Source: Penicillus capitatus
Taxonomy: Eukaryota > Chlorophyta
Direction: 5' to 3'
DNA: 64,000 nucleotides
Assembly: GCA_965649825.1 (NCBI GenBank)
Contig: OZ287697.1
Span: 1 to 64,000 of the forward strand
The notes under the pieces were generated by a model. It searched no databases. It saw only the letters and a program-made list of their open reading frames with translations, and was not told the origin of the DNA. The position numbers and the translations under genes are program-made. Positions within the stretch are counted from its first letter, which is position 1; each line of letters opens with the position of its first letter. Below, in pieces: positions 23,741-34,258 of this stretch.

Positions 23741-24271
23741 AATGAAATGAGAGAGTGTTCTCGAGAAAACAGTCTATACACTATACAAGAAGTTGGTAAC
23801 GTGTGCTGTTGCGGACAGGTGGCGCTTTTGCGGCCGATGCTACGCGTCAGCTGCAATGTCGAGAATGACTCATTGTTTGTTAATGCGTGTTGCAGTAGAA
23901 CAGGTCGTAACAGATGCATGCAGCGATGAATGACAAGCATCATCATCAGCGAGGCGTGTTGCTCACTAATCTGACACAAACAACTCTACTCTACCTTTTA
24001 AACAAGGAGTCCATTCTCTCATTTATGCGTGTAAGATATAAGCGGAATTTCCAGAGGAAATCGGTGTTCAGTCCATACGGTGTTGTCATCGACAAGCGGG
24101 TTTTGTCGACGTGCATGGGTGAGTGGGTGTAGTCCATCTAAATCGGCCATAGGTTTGATAGCCGAGGTGTCTTTGAATCGTTGAAATAGAGACAGTGCGC
24201 TGTCAGACGCATCATTTGCACAATTAAAATCCATCAGCGCCGTCAAATAGTTCATCTCAGACGCTCTAAGA
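23741..24271. other. Intergenic between divergent genes
   Basis: About 530 bp between the start of the multi-PAN gene (leftward) and ZNF330 (rightward); likely contains both promoters. No other feature seen. Confidence 0.5.
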
Positions 24272-25411
<1,140 letters not shown>

Positions 25412-26143
25412 ATAGAGACTGTCCAGCATTCTGTCATTGCTGACTTAAGCATATAATTGAACCAAAGCAAGATGTTGTGGATGAGAACACACTGTTTGCG
25501 GATTCTCTGTTGATGACATAGTTCTGTTCACAACCTTTAATGAAGAAGATGTGTTGACTTACCTCTCTGATCCCCTCTGACTGGATTTTGTTCTTCGTTT
25601 TACACTACCTCGACGCAGATGGCGAGCATTTCTGCCTCAGACTAAGATGCAAATTCTGAAGCGTTTGATTTCTGTTTCAAGGTAAGGTTTTGTGAATCGT
25701 GGGAGCATGTGGGTAATCTCTGCACGTTCGCACTGTGGCATCCTTGTTTTCTGAACGATCTTACATACAAACAATGTATCGTACAGTCGTCGGTCGGTCG
25801 TCGTGTTCCGATAAAATCCTTTTCGAGTGGTCCAGTGCGCATTCGCTGAGTCGATTCGGAAACCTGTCTGATATTCTTCAGCAAATTTGAAACCGGCATC
25901 TTGACTCATGCAACTCAGGCAAATGTCGACATATGCTTCTTTGAGCAATATTCTTTTCTATATGTAGCAAGAGAGTCTCTCTACAAGCTTCCCCGTCGCT
26001 TCTGCTTGAGAACTTGTGCATCTTTGGATGTTGTACAGCGTATGCGCACAAAACGCAGGTGAAGGAGTGGTTCGTGTTGAAGACGACTCCACGACGCAGA
26101 TTTCTGTCAAGGTGCACTTTGTCAAGACGAAGCACCTTGTTGG
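25412..26143. other. Unresolved, possible reverse-strand coding
   Basis: Two overlapping reverse frames at 25950-25640 both look protein-like (one contains AGFKFAEEYQTGF, the other GPLEKDFIGTRRPTDD), as do frames at 26206-25880. No domain recognised and no consistent exon chain found. Confidence 0.3.
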
Positions 26144-27270
26144 GTGCTCAGAACCGTGTTTCTCAAAAGCACGGACTCTTCCGACTGCCTTTTCGATAAG
26201 GGTCATTCTCAGGTGGATTGCGCATCCATGATCTTGTCCATGGCGCCATACTCAAGCGACGAAACTGATTTACTGCTGATCGCGACGCGAACGACAGCAC
26301 TAGTAACTGAATGTCGACGCAGCTCCGTGTATGGACGGAAGCACTGCTGTGCTTCCAGCTTATCGACGTTAGAAACCAGCGAGCGGTGCACGAATTGAAT
26401 CTCCACGAATTGGAGAGTTCAGATGCGATGACAGCTGTACATATCATTCATCCCGGCTTAGCATTCGCTGCGTCAGATCGTGGAGCGATTTACGCTCTGC
26501 ATTTTGCGTCTACGGACAATGCGGTTGGATCACAAACTCGAAGATCATCCCATGGAATGCGTTGCGTCAGAGAAATCTCACCTTGCGGTACCGGAATCAC
26601 CGCTCTTGGCTCACACAGGTGCGACACAAACATCTCGGGCCGACGCGACCTCACAGAGAACTCCCAGGTCGGACAATGGAGCTCGGCTTGTGAGCGGTGA
26701 TGAGTTTGGAGGAATGCGCTTTTGGTCTCTGGAAAACGGTTTCATCGAATGCTTAGCAAATTACAGTGGCAAAGGGATTTGTTGCACACAAATCATACAG
26801 TGGCGTACATTCATCGCAGTTGGAAAGACGAACGGAGACGTTTCTTTCTTCGACAAGGTAAATGTCATTCCAGACAACGAAACGGAAAATGTACTCCACC
26901 GCGATCCGTTGTCGTGCCGCTCCTCCTCTCTAGATCGCCGTATGAATTGCTGAAGCTGCTGACTCCCTTGTGTCTTTAGAATGGCCGACAGATCTTCACT
27001 TTTATTGCTTGTTCGCGTCCAGTGCAGGGCATGGCTTTCCATTCAACACTCCCGATGATGTCTGTCGTCTCCGTCGATGGCCTGCTGCTCGTCATAAAGC
27101 TTCCTTTGATTGACAATGATAGGTTTTCGACATCTTCACTGCAGAAGGTGTTCGAAGAGGTCCATGAAGATACTCCCCTGACAGGCGTTCGCTTTCTCGA
27201 CGCCGGCTCCGTTTCTATAGTTGTGTCTGGTTATGATTCGAATGAGCTTCTTGTTTACACCGACGTGTAA
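26144..27270 (+). CDS. WD40-like beta-propeller protein, unknown subfamily
   Basis: Exons joined by eye: about 26144-26302, 26359-26510, pieces to 26620, 26660-26857 and 26980-27270. Blade-like segments: ETDLLLIATRTTAL followed by LIDVRNQRAVHELNL, LAFAASDRGAIYALHF, LVSGDEFGGMRFWSLENG, TFIAVGKTNGDVSFFDK, MMSVVSVDGLLLVIKL and VSIVVSGYDSNELLVY. The pattern of a short hydrophobic strand, SxDxxG and a W/F-D is that of WD repeats, but most blades lack the GH dipeptide. It has some feel of GNB1L. The true start is uncertain (first ATG 26228), and the 122-nt gap before the last exon may hide a small exon. Confidence 0.6.
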
Positions 27271-27919
27271 GTGTCTGGAAACTTTGTGCCGTGAGCAAAC
27301 ATGTCGAAGCTAAATAGTAAGTGTTGTTTAACCGACTCAAATCGCGAGTGAACCAGAAGTCTGCTGCCGCGTACCAAACGTAAGAAAGCCAGAGAGATCC
27401 ATTCAGTTTTGTAATATCTGGACGATTGACAGCAGCGATGGTGAAATGAAGAAAGGTCTATGATCGATATCAGACGGATCCAAAGAGAACAAAACTTGCA
27501 CGACCCGCGAATCTAGGTAAAGGTCGGCGACATAGAAACAACAAGCCACCAAAGATGTGTATGGACAGCCCTGCGGCGTTGACCTTCGAGAATCCCTGCA
27601 ACACCAGCAAAGGCGACAAGCAAAGATTTCCATCGATGTTGTTGTCAGTGCTCGTGAACCTTGCGAGGAGCATATTGAATCAGTGGACGTCTGAGATTCC
27701 TGTGAGAATACTCTGCTGCCATCTTAGAGCGTGATGTGATGTTATCATTCCGATCTGTCCATTCTGTTTCCATTGGCTGTCACGCACCAACGGTAATGCG
27801 AACGAAGAGATTCTCTGATAACGACTGTCCTCATTGACTCGACGTCATGAGAATTCGAATTCCATTTCGAAGTGTAGGCGACTCACATGATCACGAGTCC
27901 CTGTTCATGAATTTGGAAT
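27271..27919. other. Intergenic, nothing recognised
   Basis: About 650 bp between two rightward genes. Reverse frames at 27633-27403 are short and unsupported; presumably the channel-gene promoter. Confidence 0.5.
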
Positions 27920-30580
27920 ATGCCGGTAGTCAAGAATCCGAAGCGAAGAGGATACATCCACAGGACCTCATCGACTTCAGAGTTTGCTTCACACGTTGTC
28001 ACACGGTCACCTCTGGAAACGAAGGAGTTCGGAAATCGAATTGCAAACGCTCCATCCAGAGAAGAGCCTCGCTTCTGTTATCGTACGATTTTCTATTCGT
28101 ATTGTGTGCGATCTGTGAACGGTGACTGTTTGTCGCAGAATGAAGTGTTAGAGGAAGAAGAACATCTCCAGCTGCTTAAAAAGACACCACCGTTTCGAAT
28201 TGATCCCGAAGGGACATTCAAGGCAAAGTGGGATGTCTTCATGCTTTTCTTAGTCTACTACGTCAGTCTGGTCACTCCACTGAATCTGGCATTCTTTTCC
28301 AACGAGTCGACGCATCGAGACTCCCTCATCGAATACCAGGTAGCCACGTTCTGTCTTTCTTCTCTTCTCAGCTCTGAAGGAAATGATGACACATGTCATG
28401 TAGCACGAATTCTCTCAAAGATGTCAGAGCAATGATGAGGCCCACGGTGCCATCACGAGTTTTGCAGAGATCGAGTACATACCTGATTCAAAGCTCGCCT
28501 CCTGAAATGGATGCTTACACAGATTTATCATCTTCCTCCAACAACCACCCACGGCCTACAGAGTGCTTGATATTGCTGTGGACGTTCTCTTCTGGATTGA
28601 TTTGATCCTGACATTTTTCGTCGGGTTCAAGCCGAATCGGAGCCTCGATACCGAATACGATCTGAAGAAGATCGCCAATCGATACCTTCGGCGCTGGTTC
28701 CTCCTGGATTTTATTGCCGTCCTGCCCATCGATCGCATTGTCGATGCCACTGTATCAAGTCTGAACTGAGCCATTGGAGAATCATGCAATTCCTTCCTTG
28801 TGTTATGTCTGGACAGAAGGAAGCGTTCAAGTGCAGGTTGTCAAATTGACGCGTCTTCTCAGACTCTCTCGCCTGTTGAAGAGATTCGGGGAACTCATGG
28901 CGTCAAAATCATTAAGAATTGTTTATTTGCTTATCCTGTACACCACGATCGCACATTGGATCGGATGTGCCTTTTTCTTCTCGGTAAGAAATGCGTGTCT
29001 CGTCTTTCTCAGATGACAGACGAGGCATTCCTGCTCAGGGCAGATGGCAGGTGGAGAATCTTCAGAATGGAGGGGCCAATGCTTTTACAGGCAATCCATG
29101 GCTGATGGATCAGTGCCTGCAATTCGCCAACTTCCGCACGCAGTACTGCATGTCTCTTTACTGGGCTTTTACGACAATGACCACGGTGGGGTATGGAGAT
29201 GTTTTGCCGACAACAAACATTGACAGGTGAGGCTTTCTTCAATCTCTGTTGAGACCTTTGTTCCGTCCGTCTTGAATACGTTTCGTGCGCTTTCCTATTC
29301 TGAACGAGTTTGTGGATGCAGAAACATCGCCTGTATTGTCATGATCGTGGGAGGCATCATTCAAGCGATCATTTTTGGAAATGTTGCCATTCTTATACAA
29401 ACGATGGGAGAAGCCAGGAAAAGACTGGAGAACAAGCTCGACGTCGTACAAGAATTCCTCACCTTCCACGGACTTCCAGAAAATCTCACGCAAAAAGCCA
29501 TGGATGCCATCGAGTATTCCTGGAACTATTCTCAGGTATGCAAAAAGAAAGAGATCGATAGATCTCCCATTGCCAATGACGCATTTGAAGGGAATGGACG
29601 ATCGTTCCATTTTGGCGGACTTCCCAAAGGCCTTGCAAACAGATCTCATGATCCAGACGCAATCTCACATTGCACCCGTTTTCAAAGAATTGAGTGAGGG
29701 ATTTCGACGCGCCATCATATCGCACTTTCATCTGAAGATATTCGTTCCAGACGAGTGCATTATTCATGTCATTCTCCGACTTGCATGCAGGACTCTTCGT
29801 TCTGATGGGACATTTGTTCAGGCGGGAGACACTGGTGCAGAAATGTATATCATCAGAGATGGCGAATGTGTTGTCCTCTCGCCCAATGAGAGAACGACAC
29901 TGGCTCTACTGAGATCTGGGAGCTTCTTTGGTGATATCGATTTGATTCTGCGGTCACGAAGAACGGCAACTGTCAAGACACGAACATACTGTACGATGTT
30001 TGTTCTCAAGAGGTCGATCAGCTCATGCTTCACTCACAAAGACATACACAAGAAACAAACTGTCACCTCATACAGGGAGGATCTTGAGAATATCTTGGAA
30101 GAATTCCCAGGACACAAGACAACGCTCATTGAGAGCACAAAGAGAAGAAGAGACATGCAACAACAGAAGAATGCTTCATTCACTGAGTTCTTGAAGTGCT
30201 TGTATCTTCCTCTAAAATTCTGGTTGGACTGGTTGCAGATGCCGGAGACAGCAAGCATCCACAAACAACGACGAATCAGAATTGCTTATCTGTGCATCTC
30301 AGCGCCATCCATCCTCATCTTCTCACCTTCCCTCAGTACTCTTTGGCCAACTGCTAGTCGGCGTACTCAGTCTTCTGGTATCGTGCAGGAAACAGAAAGG
30401 CACGAGCCTATGCTTGACAATGCAGATCGACTCAATGAGCTGTCCGCCAAAACGATGGAACAGCCACCGAATGTGGCTCCTTTCCATCATCTGGAACCAC
30501 TTGCACACACTCTAAGTCACCCAGTCTTCAGTCCGGCACAAGATTTCTGCTCGTCAGACAGTTTCGATAGTGCCGATTAA
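27920..30580 (+). CDS. Voltage/cyclic-nucleotide-gated K+ channel (CNG/HCN/EAG type)
   Basis: Multi-exon channel gene. Order: N-terminal cytosolic part; S1 (WDVFMLFLVYYVSLVTP); S2-S3 (VLFWIDLILTFFVGF, WFLLDFIAVLPIDRI); an S4-like basic helix (VVKLTRLLRLSRLLKRF); S5 (VYLLILYTTIAHWIGCAFFF); pore helix and filter (SLYWAFTTMTTVGYGDV); S6 (IACIVMIVGGIIQAIIFGNV); C-linker; and a cyclic-nucleotide-binding domain (AGDTGAEMYIIRDGE, LRSGSFFGDIDLIL, RRTATVKTRTYC), then KREDLENILEEFP. The GYGD filter indicates K+ selectivity. S4 has four Arg/Lys at the usual spacing, so voltage sensing is plausible. Good short introns: about 28980-29035, 29537-29591 and 29767-29820, all in phase. The C-tail (to 30580) is unique. 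Plasma-membrane or ciliary location is inference. Start taken as ATG 27920; the S1-S2 intron is long (about 220 nt) or hides an exon. Confidence 0.9.
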
Positions 30581-30662
30581 TAAACCGCCCGCTGTATACT
30601 CACGCAAATGAGGCCTCACGTGTGGAATATCAGATGCGAGCAGTCTAGACACATCAGTGCCG

Positions 30663-30940
30663 ATGATAGAAGGCGTCATTGAAACCATTGGATTCCGCGT
30701 GGATGATGACAGTGTTGTTGTTGCACCTGATGGGGGATACCATCTCCAGTTGTCATGTCACTCGCAATGTAAACGAGTCAGAGTCATTGCACGTGTGGGT
30801 CGCCATGAAATCTCAATACTTACAAAGGGGGTGTTCTGGACGACAGTAGATGGGTTTTGATTTTCATACTTTTTGTTCACAACACCTCTTTTTTCGATCA
30901 AGGAATGGATCAACGTTTCAGATGGACTTGTCTGAGTAAG
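30663..30940 (+). CDS. Small beta-rich unknown protein
   Basis: Exons 30663-30853 and 30904-30940 with a 50-nt GT-AG intron; phases close and give 75 residues ending FQMDLSE. The middle is Val/Ile-rich with alternating polarity (DDDSVVVAPDGGYHLQLS, VRVIARVGRHEISILTKG), suggesting a small beta barrel. I do not recognise it. It lies 82 bp after the channel stop, and could instead be a last-exon pair of an alternative transcript. Confidence 0.5.
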
Positions 30941-31074
30941 GTGTCCGCAGAACTCATTCTTTTTCCCAATCCACATCGTCCATCACTCTATAAATTGTCG
31001 CCCATGGATACTCCCTCCTCATCAGCCAGGCCACGACGCGTCGTCTAAGTTTCAGTATGTTCATCGTCAACCAT

Positions 31075-31919
31075 CTACTGCAGTATATTGTACTTCTTTG
31101 CCACAACATCGATCCTGTGCATGCTCTTTAGTTTTGCTTTCACTGTGGATATCAGATCCTCATAATGCGCTGCAGATCAACAGATATTATAGGAAAGTGT
31201 TGTCAATGATCATCCTTACCTTCTTCTCTCTCGACCCCACCCAACAATGACGATTTAAGTGCTTCGTCAACCGTATCATCACTCATCCCATGCGTTCCTT
31301 TCAGCTCCTACAGTAATCTCTGAGTCGCAGGAACCTCGGCCATCCATTCCCACCCTTCGGATCTTATTCATTGACCATTTGTACTTGTTCAACTTTGTAT
31401 ACGCAAAGGAAGTGGCGTACTCCACATCGTCGATGAGTTTCTACAGTGAGAGATGGCATTCAGATAATAGTGCCGCGTTGCGGAGACTGGACCAAGTTGC
31501 TCATGAGTTGCACGGCCTTATCGATTGCTCCATCGTCCGTCACACCTCGTTCTCTCAGTTTTGTCCTCAGCTGTTTCTCCGAAGCTATCCTCTTGTTTAA
31601 CCATCCAATGGCAATATTCTTTGCTTTTCCAAACTGCTCGTTCTCCCAATTCTGTCTGAATACCATGCAAGAAGGAATCTCAATATCGCACATCAATGTT
31701 GCACTTTTCCGTCGCTTCATCGGATAAGGAAAGCGTTTGCGATTCATCTAGCGAATCATCCGTCGACTGTCCCGATGCTCGAACGCCCATTCGGAGGACA
31801 TTCGTCGACGCCCTTCCCATCCTTTGTATGGATGACCAACTCTGCGATCCCAAGCGGCGCATTTTCCACCGAGGTGCCGAGCAGATCGTTCCTTGGCGAA
31901 GGAGTGCGTACGACAGCAT
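31075..31919 (-). CDS. RECX: RecX-like regulator, organelle-targeted
   Basis: Exons read leftwards from ATG 31919, with introns of about 58, 48, 46 and 50 nt, ending in TAG at 31075. The N-terminus is basic and Ser/Arg-rich without acidic residues for 30 positions (MLSYALLRQGTICSAPRWKM), like a mitochondrial or plastid presequence. The RecX body follows: NIAIGWLNKRIASEKQLRTK (RecX: ALxxLxxRxRSExELRxKL), KLIDDVEYATSFAY, then the second repeat SMNKIRRELKGTHG, DDTVDEALKSSL, and a third (HYEDLISTVKAKLKS). RecX binds and inhibits RecA filaments; plastid and mitochondrial RecA would be the partner here. It shares a 53-bp divergent promoter with YlmG, another organelle protein. Confidence 0.82.
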
Positions 31920-31972
31920 TCAGAATTGCATGATCTGCGCCACTCGGTTCATTAAACGGCGAGATCGTTGCA
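31920..31972. promoter_or_regulatory. 53-bp bidirectional spacer between RecX and YlmG
   Basis: Start codons of the two divergent genes (31919 leftwards, 31973 rightwards) are only 53 bp apart, so 5' UTRs and promoter elements must overlap each other or the coding regions. Either start could lie a little further downstream. Confidence 0.55.
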
Positions 31973-32746
31973 ATGGAAGCCAAGCTCTTCCTCAGGAGAC
32001 GAGAACGTCTTCACCTGAGACTTCCGACAAACCGAAGCTCGATAGGTCTATCCGCTGTACGAGAAAGAGTTCAGCATCGAGTCCGAGAGATGTGCTGCGC
32101 CGTGTGGAAGTGGTTGAAGACGAGGTCACTCTCGCCATGTCTCTAGATCTTTGGTCCCTTCAGTGATGCCGTCGTGCCTGCAGAGATCCTCAATTGGATT
32201 TTTGGTTCACGCCACATAGTCCCAAGAATTCGACAGGGGAAAGAGAACTGACGCGGATCTTTATCGCTGGTCGTTTTGCGGCATTGATCCCTGGTAACAG
32301 TGCGGCAGAGTATGTCATCGCCAATGGATTCCTGAACTTTCTGTAATCCTCCTGCGAATGCCCCGGTCTTCTGAATGATCATCATTTGCAGGAATCTCTA
32401 TAACTATGCCTTAATTGGACGCGTGCTTCTGACCTGGTTTCCCTCAAGGCCACCAGCTCTGGAACGCCCACTCAGGTCTGTCATGGAGTTCTCCCACTCT
32501 CCATCCGAATCGTGTTGTTGTAGTACCATCTGTGACCCTTACTTGAATCTATTTCGAGGTATCATTCCTCCACTCGGAGGACTTGATTTCTCTCCCATTC
32601 TAGCCTTTGTGGTACTCAACGTAAGATTTTATTCTCTACGGATAAATTCAGAAACTGTGTATGATGCTCTTCAGGTCTTCACAAATGCAGCAGCAGCCTT
32701 ACCAGCTGAACTACCCAAAAGAAAACCGTCAGATTCTGAGAGCTGA
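31973..32746 (+). CDS. YLMG1: YlmG/YGGT family membrane protein, plastid type
   Basis: ATG 31973 starts an Arg-rich transit peptide (MEAKLFLRRRERLHLRLPTN). After a 45-nt intron, and a second that appears to be only 32 nt (about 32200-32231), come two YGGT segments: NLYNYALIGRVLLTWFPS, then after an intron at about 32476-32521 CDPYLNLFRGIIPPLGGLDF and SPILAFVVLN, then after a further intron VFTNAAAALPAELP. The last motif matches the plastid YLMG1 group. YlmG proteins sit in thylakoid or envelope membranes and affect nucleoid distribution and cytochrome b6 biogenesis. Start and transit peptide are inferred; the core is unambiguous. Confidence 0.9.
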
Positions 32747-33052
32747 TGAAGCAGACCCATGTTGCAAACATTCGATGGAGAACTCGTTCTCCATTTTTTT
32801 GAATATCGGTTGAAACCACCCACCCTTGTGTTTTACTCTGGACGTCAGGTTTCTTCTGATCTTCCTGAAAAGCAAAGGATGCTTGAATGCGTTTACTTCA
32901 GACGTCCACTGGACTCAGAGTGAGATCCACGATGAACAGAACTAATGAAAATACAGCAATCGAATTCAAAATAGTGCACTCAAATGTCAGACATCTACGG
33001 GCGGCTGCGAGGGGCAATCAACTCAAACGGGGCAATAGATGCCTCAAATGCC
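32747..33052. other. Spacer between convergent genes
   Basis: Open on both strands over short spans (forward from 32760; reverse 32880-32750 preceded by a good TTTTCAG acceptor). A reverse hydrophobic stretch (SIAVFSLVLFIVDL) near 32960 could extend the ApaG gene. Not resolved. Confidence 0.35.
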
Positions 33053-34121
33053 TCATCCGTATCGTGATGCACCATCTATAGATAAGAAGTTGTCGATACA
33101 GAGGAATGTTCCATGCAACACCCCGTTACGCACTTTGAAGCTTCCCTTCATGGTGGCACGTGGATGTGTGGTAGAACATCCACTCGTGTATTGGAACTCG
33201 GATCCATCAGCTGACTTGTTCCGGACAAATGTCGGATAGAGACCTGGATGAAACTCAGATCAAAAGACACGGGATGGTGACCGCACCAACGACTCCAGGA
33301 GCTCCCTTTGGAACGATCTCTGCCCATTCTCCATCTCCCTCCTGTGTCACGCCATTGTCAGACCTAAAATCAGAAATGATGAAACCTGTGATGGTCACCT
33401 TGAGCATCCAGTGTCGGCTCTCCAGTTGAATGGTCGATGTCCTGGATCAACAGATTGTTTATTCTCGCTTTTGACAGAACGAGGAGAGAACACACCCAAA
33501 GTAACGCATACGTATTCTGTAAGAAAACACATAAGCCGTATGTCCCTCTTCGGTTTGTGCCTCCTGGCAGAGAACGGCGAGTCAGCCGTAACTTCCTCTT
33601 TTCGATGCATTTGCACCTACCTCTCTAAATCCTGATGTGACGTCCACCTGCAATCCATTTGTGACACAGACACTCGAACAGTGATGCAGGCGCATCTGCT
33701 CCAAGCCCACTCTAAGTGCAAGGACTGCCTGAACAGAGGTCACATCTCATTCAGCAAAACAGACACCGTCGTCCATTCGCACCTGTGTTGAAGATGTCTC
33801 AGTTCTTGGCTGCGAGAAGTGATGGAACAGCAATCTCCTTAAATCCTGCGCTGTCAGTGACATTGCCTCTCTCTTCTCCTGCATGAACGGCAGCAATTGT
33901 CCCAACGAGACCTCTGCATATTCATGCACACGCATTCATTGTTTGCATGTGGACGACCCATCGTCGCTGATCTTACGCGAATCACAGTGCCTCTGCCAGG
34001 ATCCCCGTCCCCATGTATGATCTAAAGGGCGCCGTAACACAAGAGCATTTCCGCCTGTCGTCAGGCGCCTCTGCAGACGCAGTAACGATCGGAACACAGA
34101 TAATGCGAGTCGTTCGGCCAT
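33053..34121 (-). CDS. ApaG-domain protein, probably organelle-targeted
   Basis: Exons 34121-33977, 33913-33783, 33728-33621 and 33563-33512 are in phase, with more exons to about 33053. N-terminus: Arg-rich presequence (MAERLALSVFRSLLRLQRRL). A helical part follows (VSLGQLLPFMQEKREAMSL, LALRVGLEQM), then the ApaG/DUF525 domain: LQVDVTSGFRE, HTAYVFSYRI, QLESRHWML, GVVGLYPTFV, SEFQYTSGCSTTHPRATMKG and GTFLCIDNF. These match the family hallmarks YxFxYxI, VQLxxRHW, GxGVVG, FxYxSG and PxGxMxG. ApaG folds as an Ig-like beta sandwich used for protein contacts (SKIP16, POLDIP2, bacterial ApaG). One join (33511 to about 33447) does not keep phase as I read it, and the conserved YTSG is intact. Head-to-head with the TTM-like gene. 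Confidence 0.75.
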
Positions 34122-34258
34122 AATGATGATATCGCCGACACAGAACTTTCACGCCTGAGACATGGCGACGCGCAAGGCAAGAAAACCATCCATCGAGTGT
34201 CGGCAGTCGTGCATCTCATGTTCGCGTTCAGGGGGCGCTGCTGAAGGAAAGGTTAGGG

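Noticed and set aside
7571-24271. Retrotransposon or DNA transposon genes
   Set aside because: No reverse transcriptase, integrase or transposase motifs were seen in any frame; only short palindromes and a poly-A run.
32760-33430. Forward-strand frames (for example 32760-32923 and 33229-33429)
   Set aside because: The reverse strand gives a coherent ApaG domain with introns in phase across 33053-33600; the forward frames there are shadows. The piece at 32760-32923 stays unresolved.
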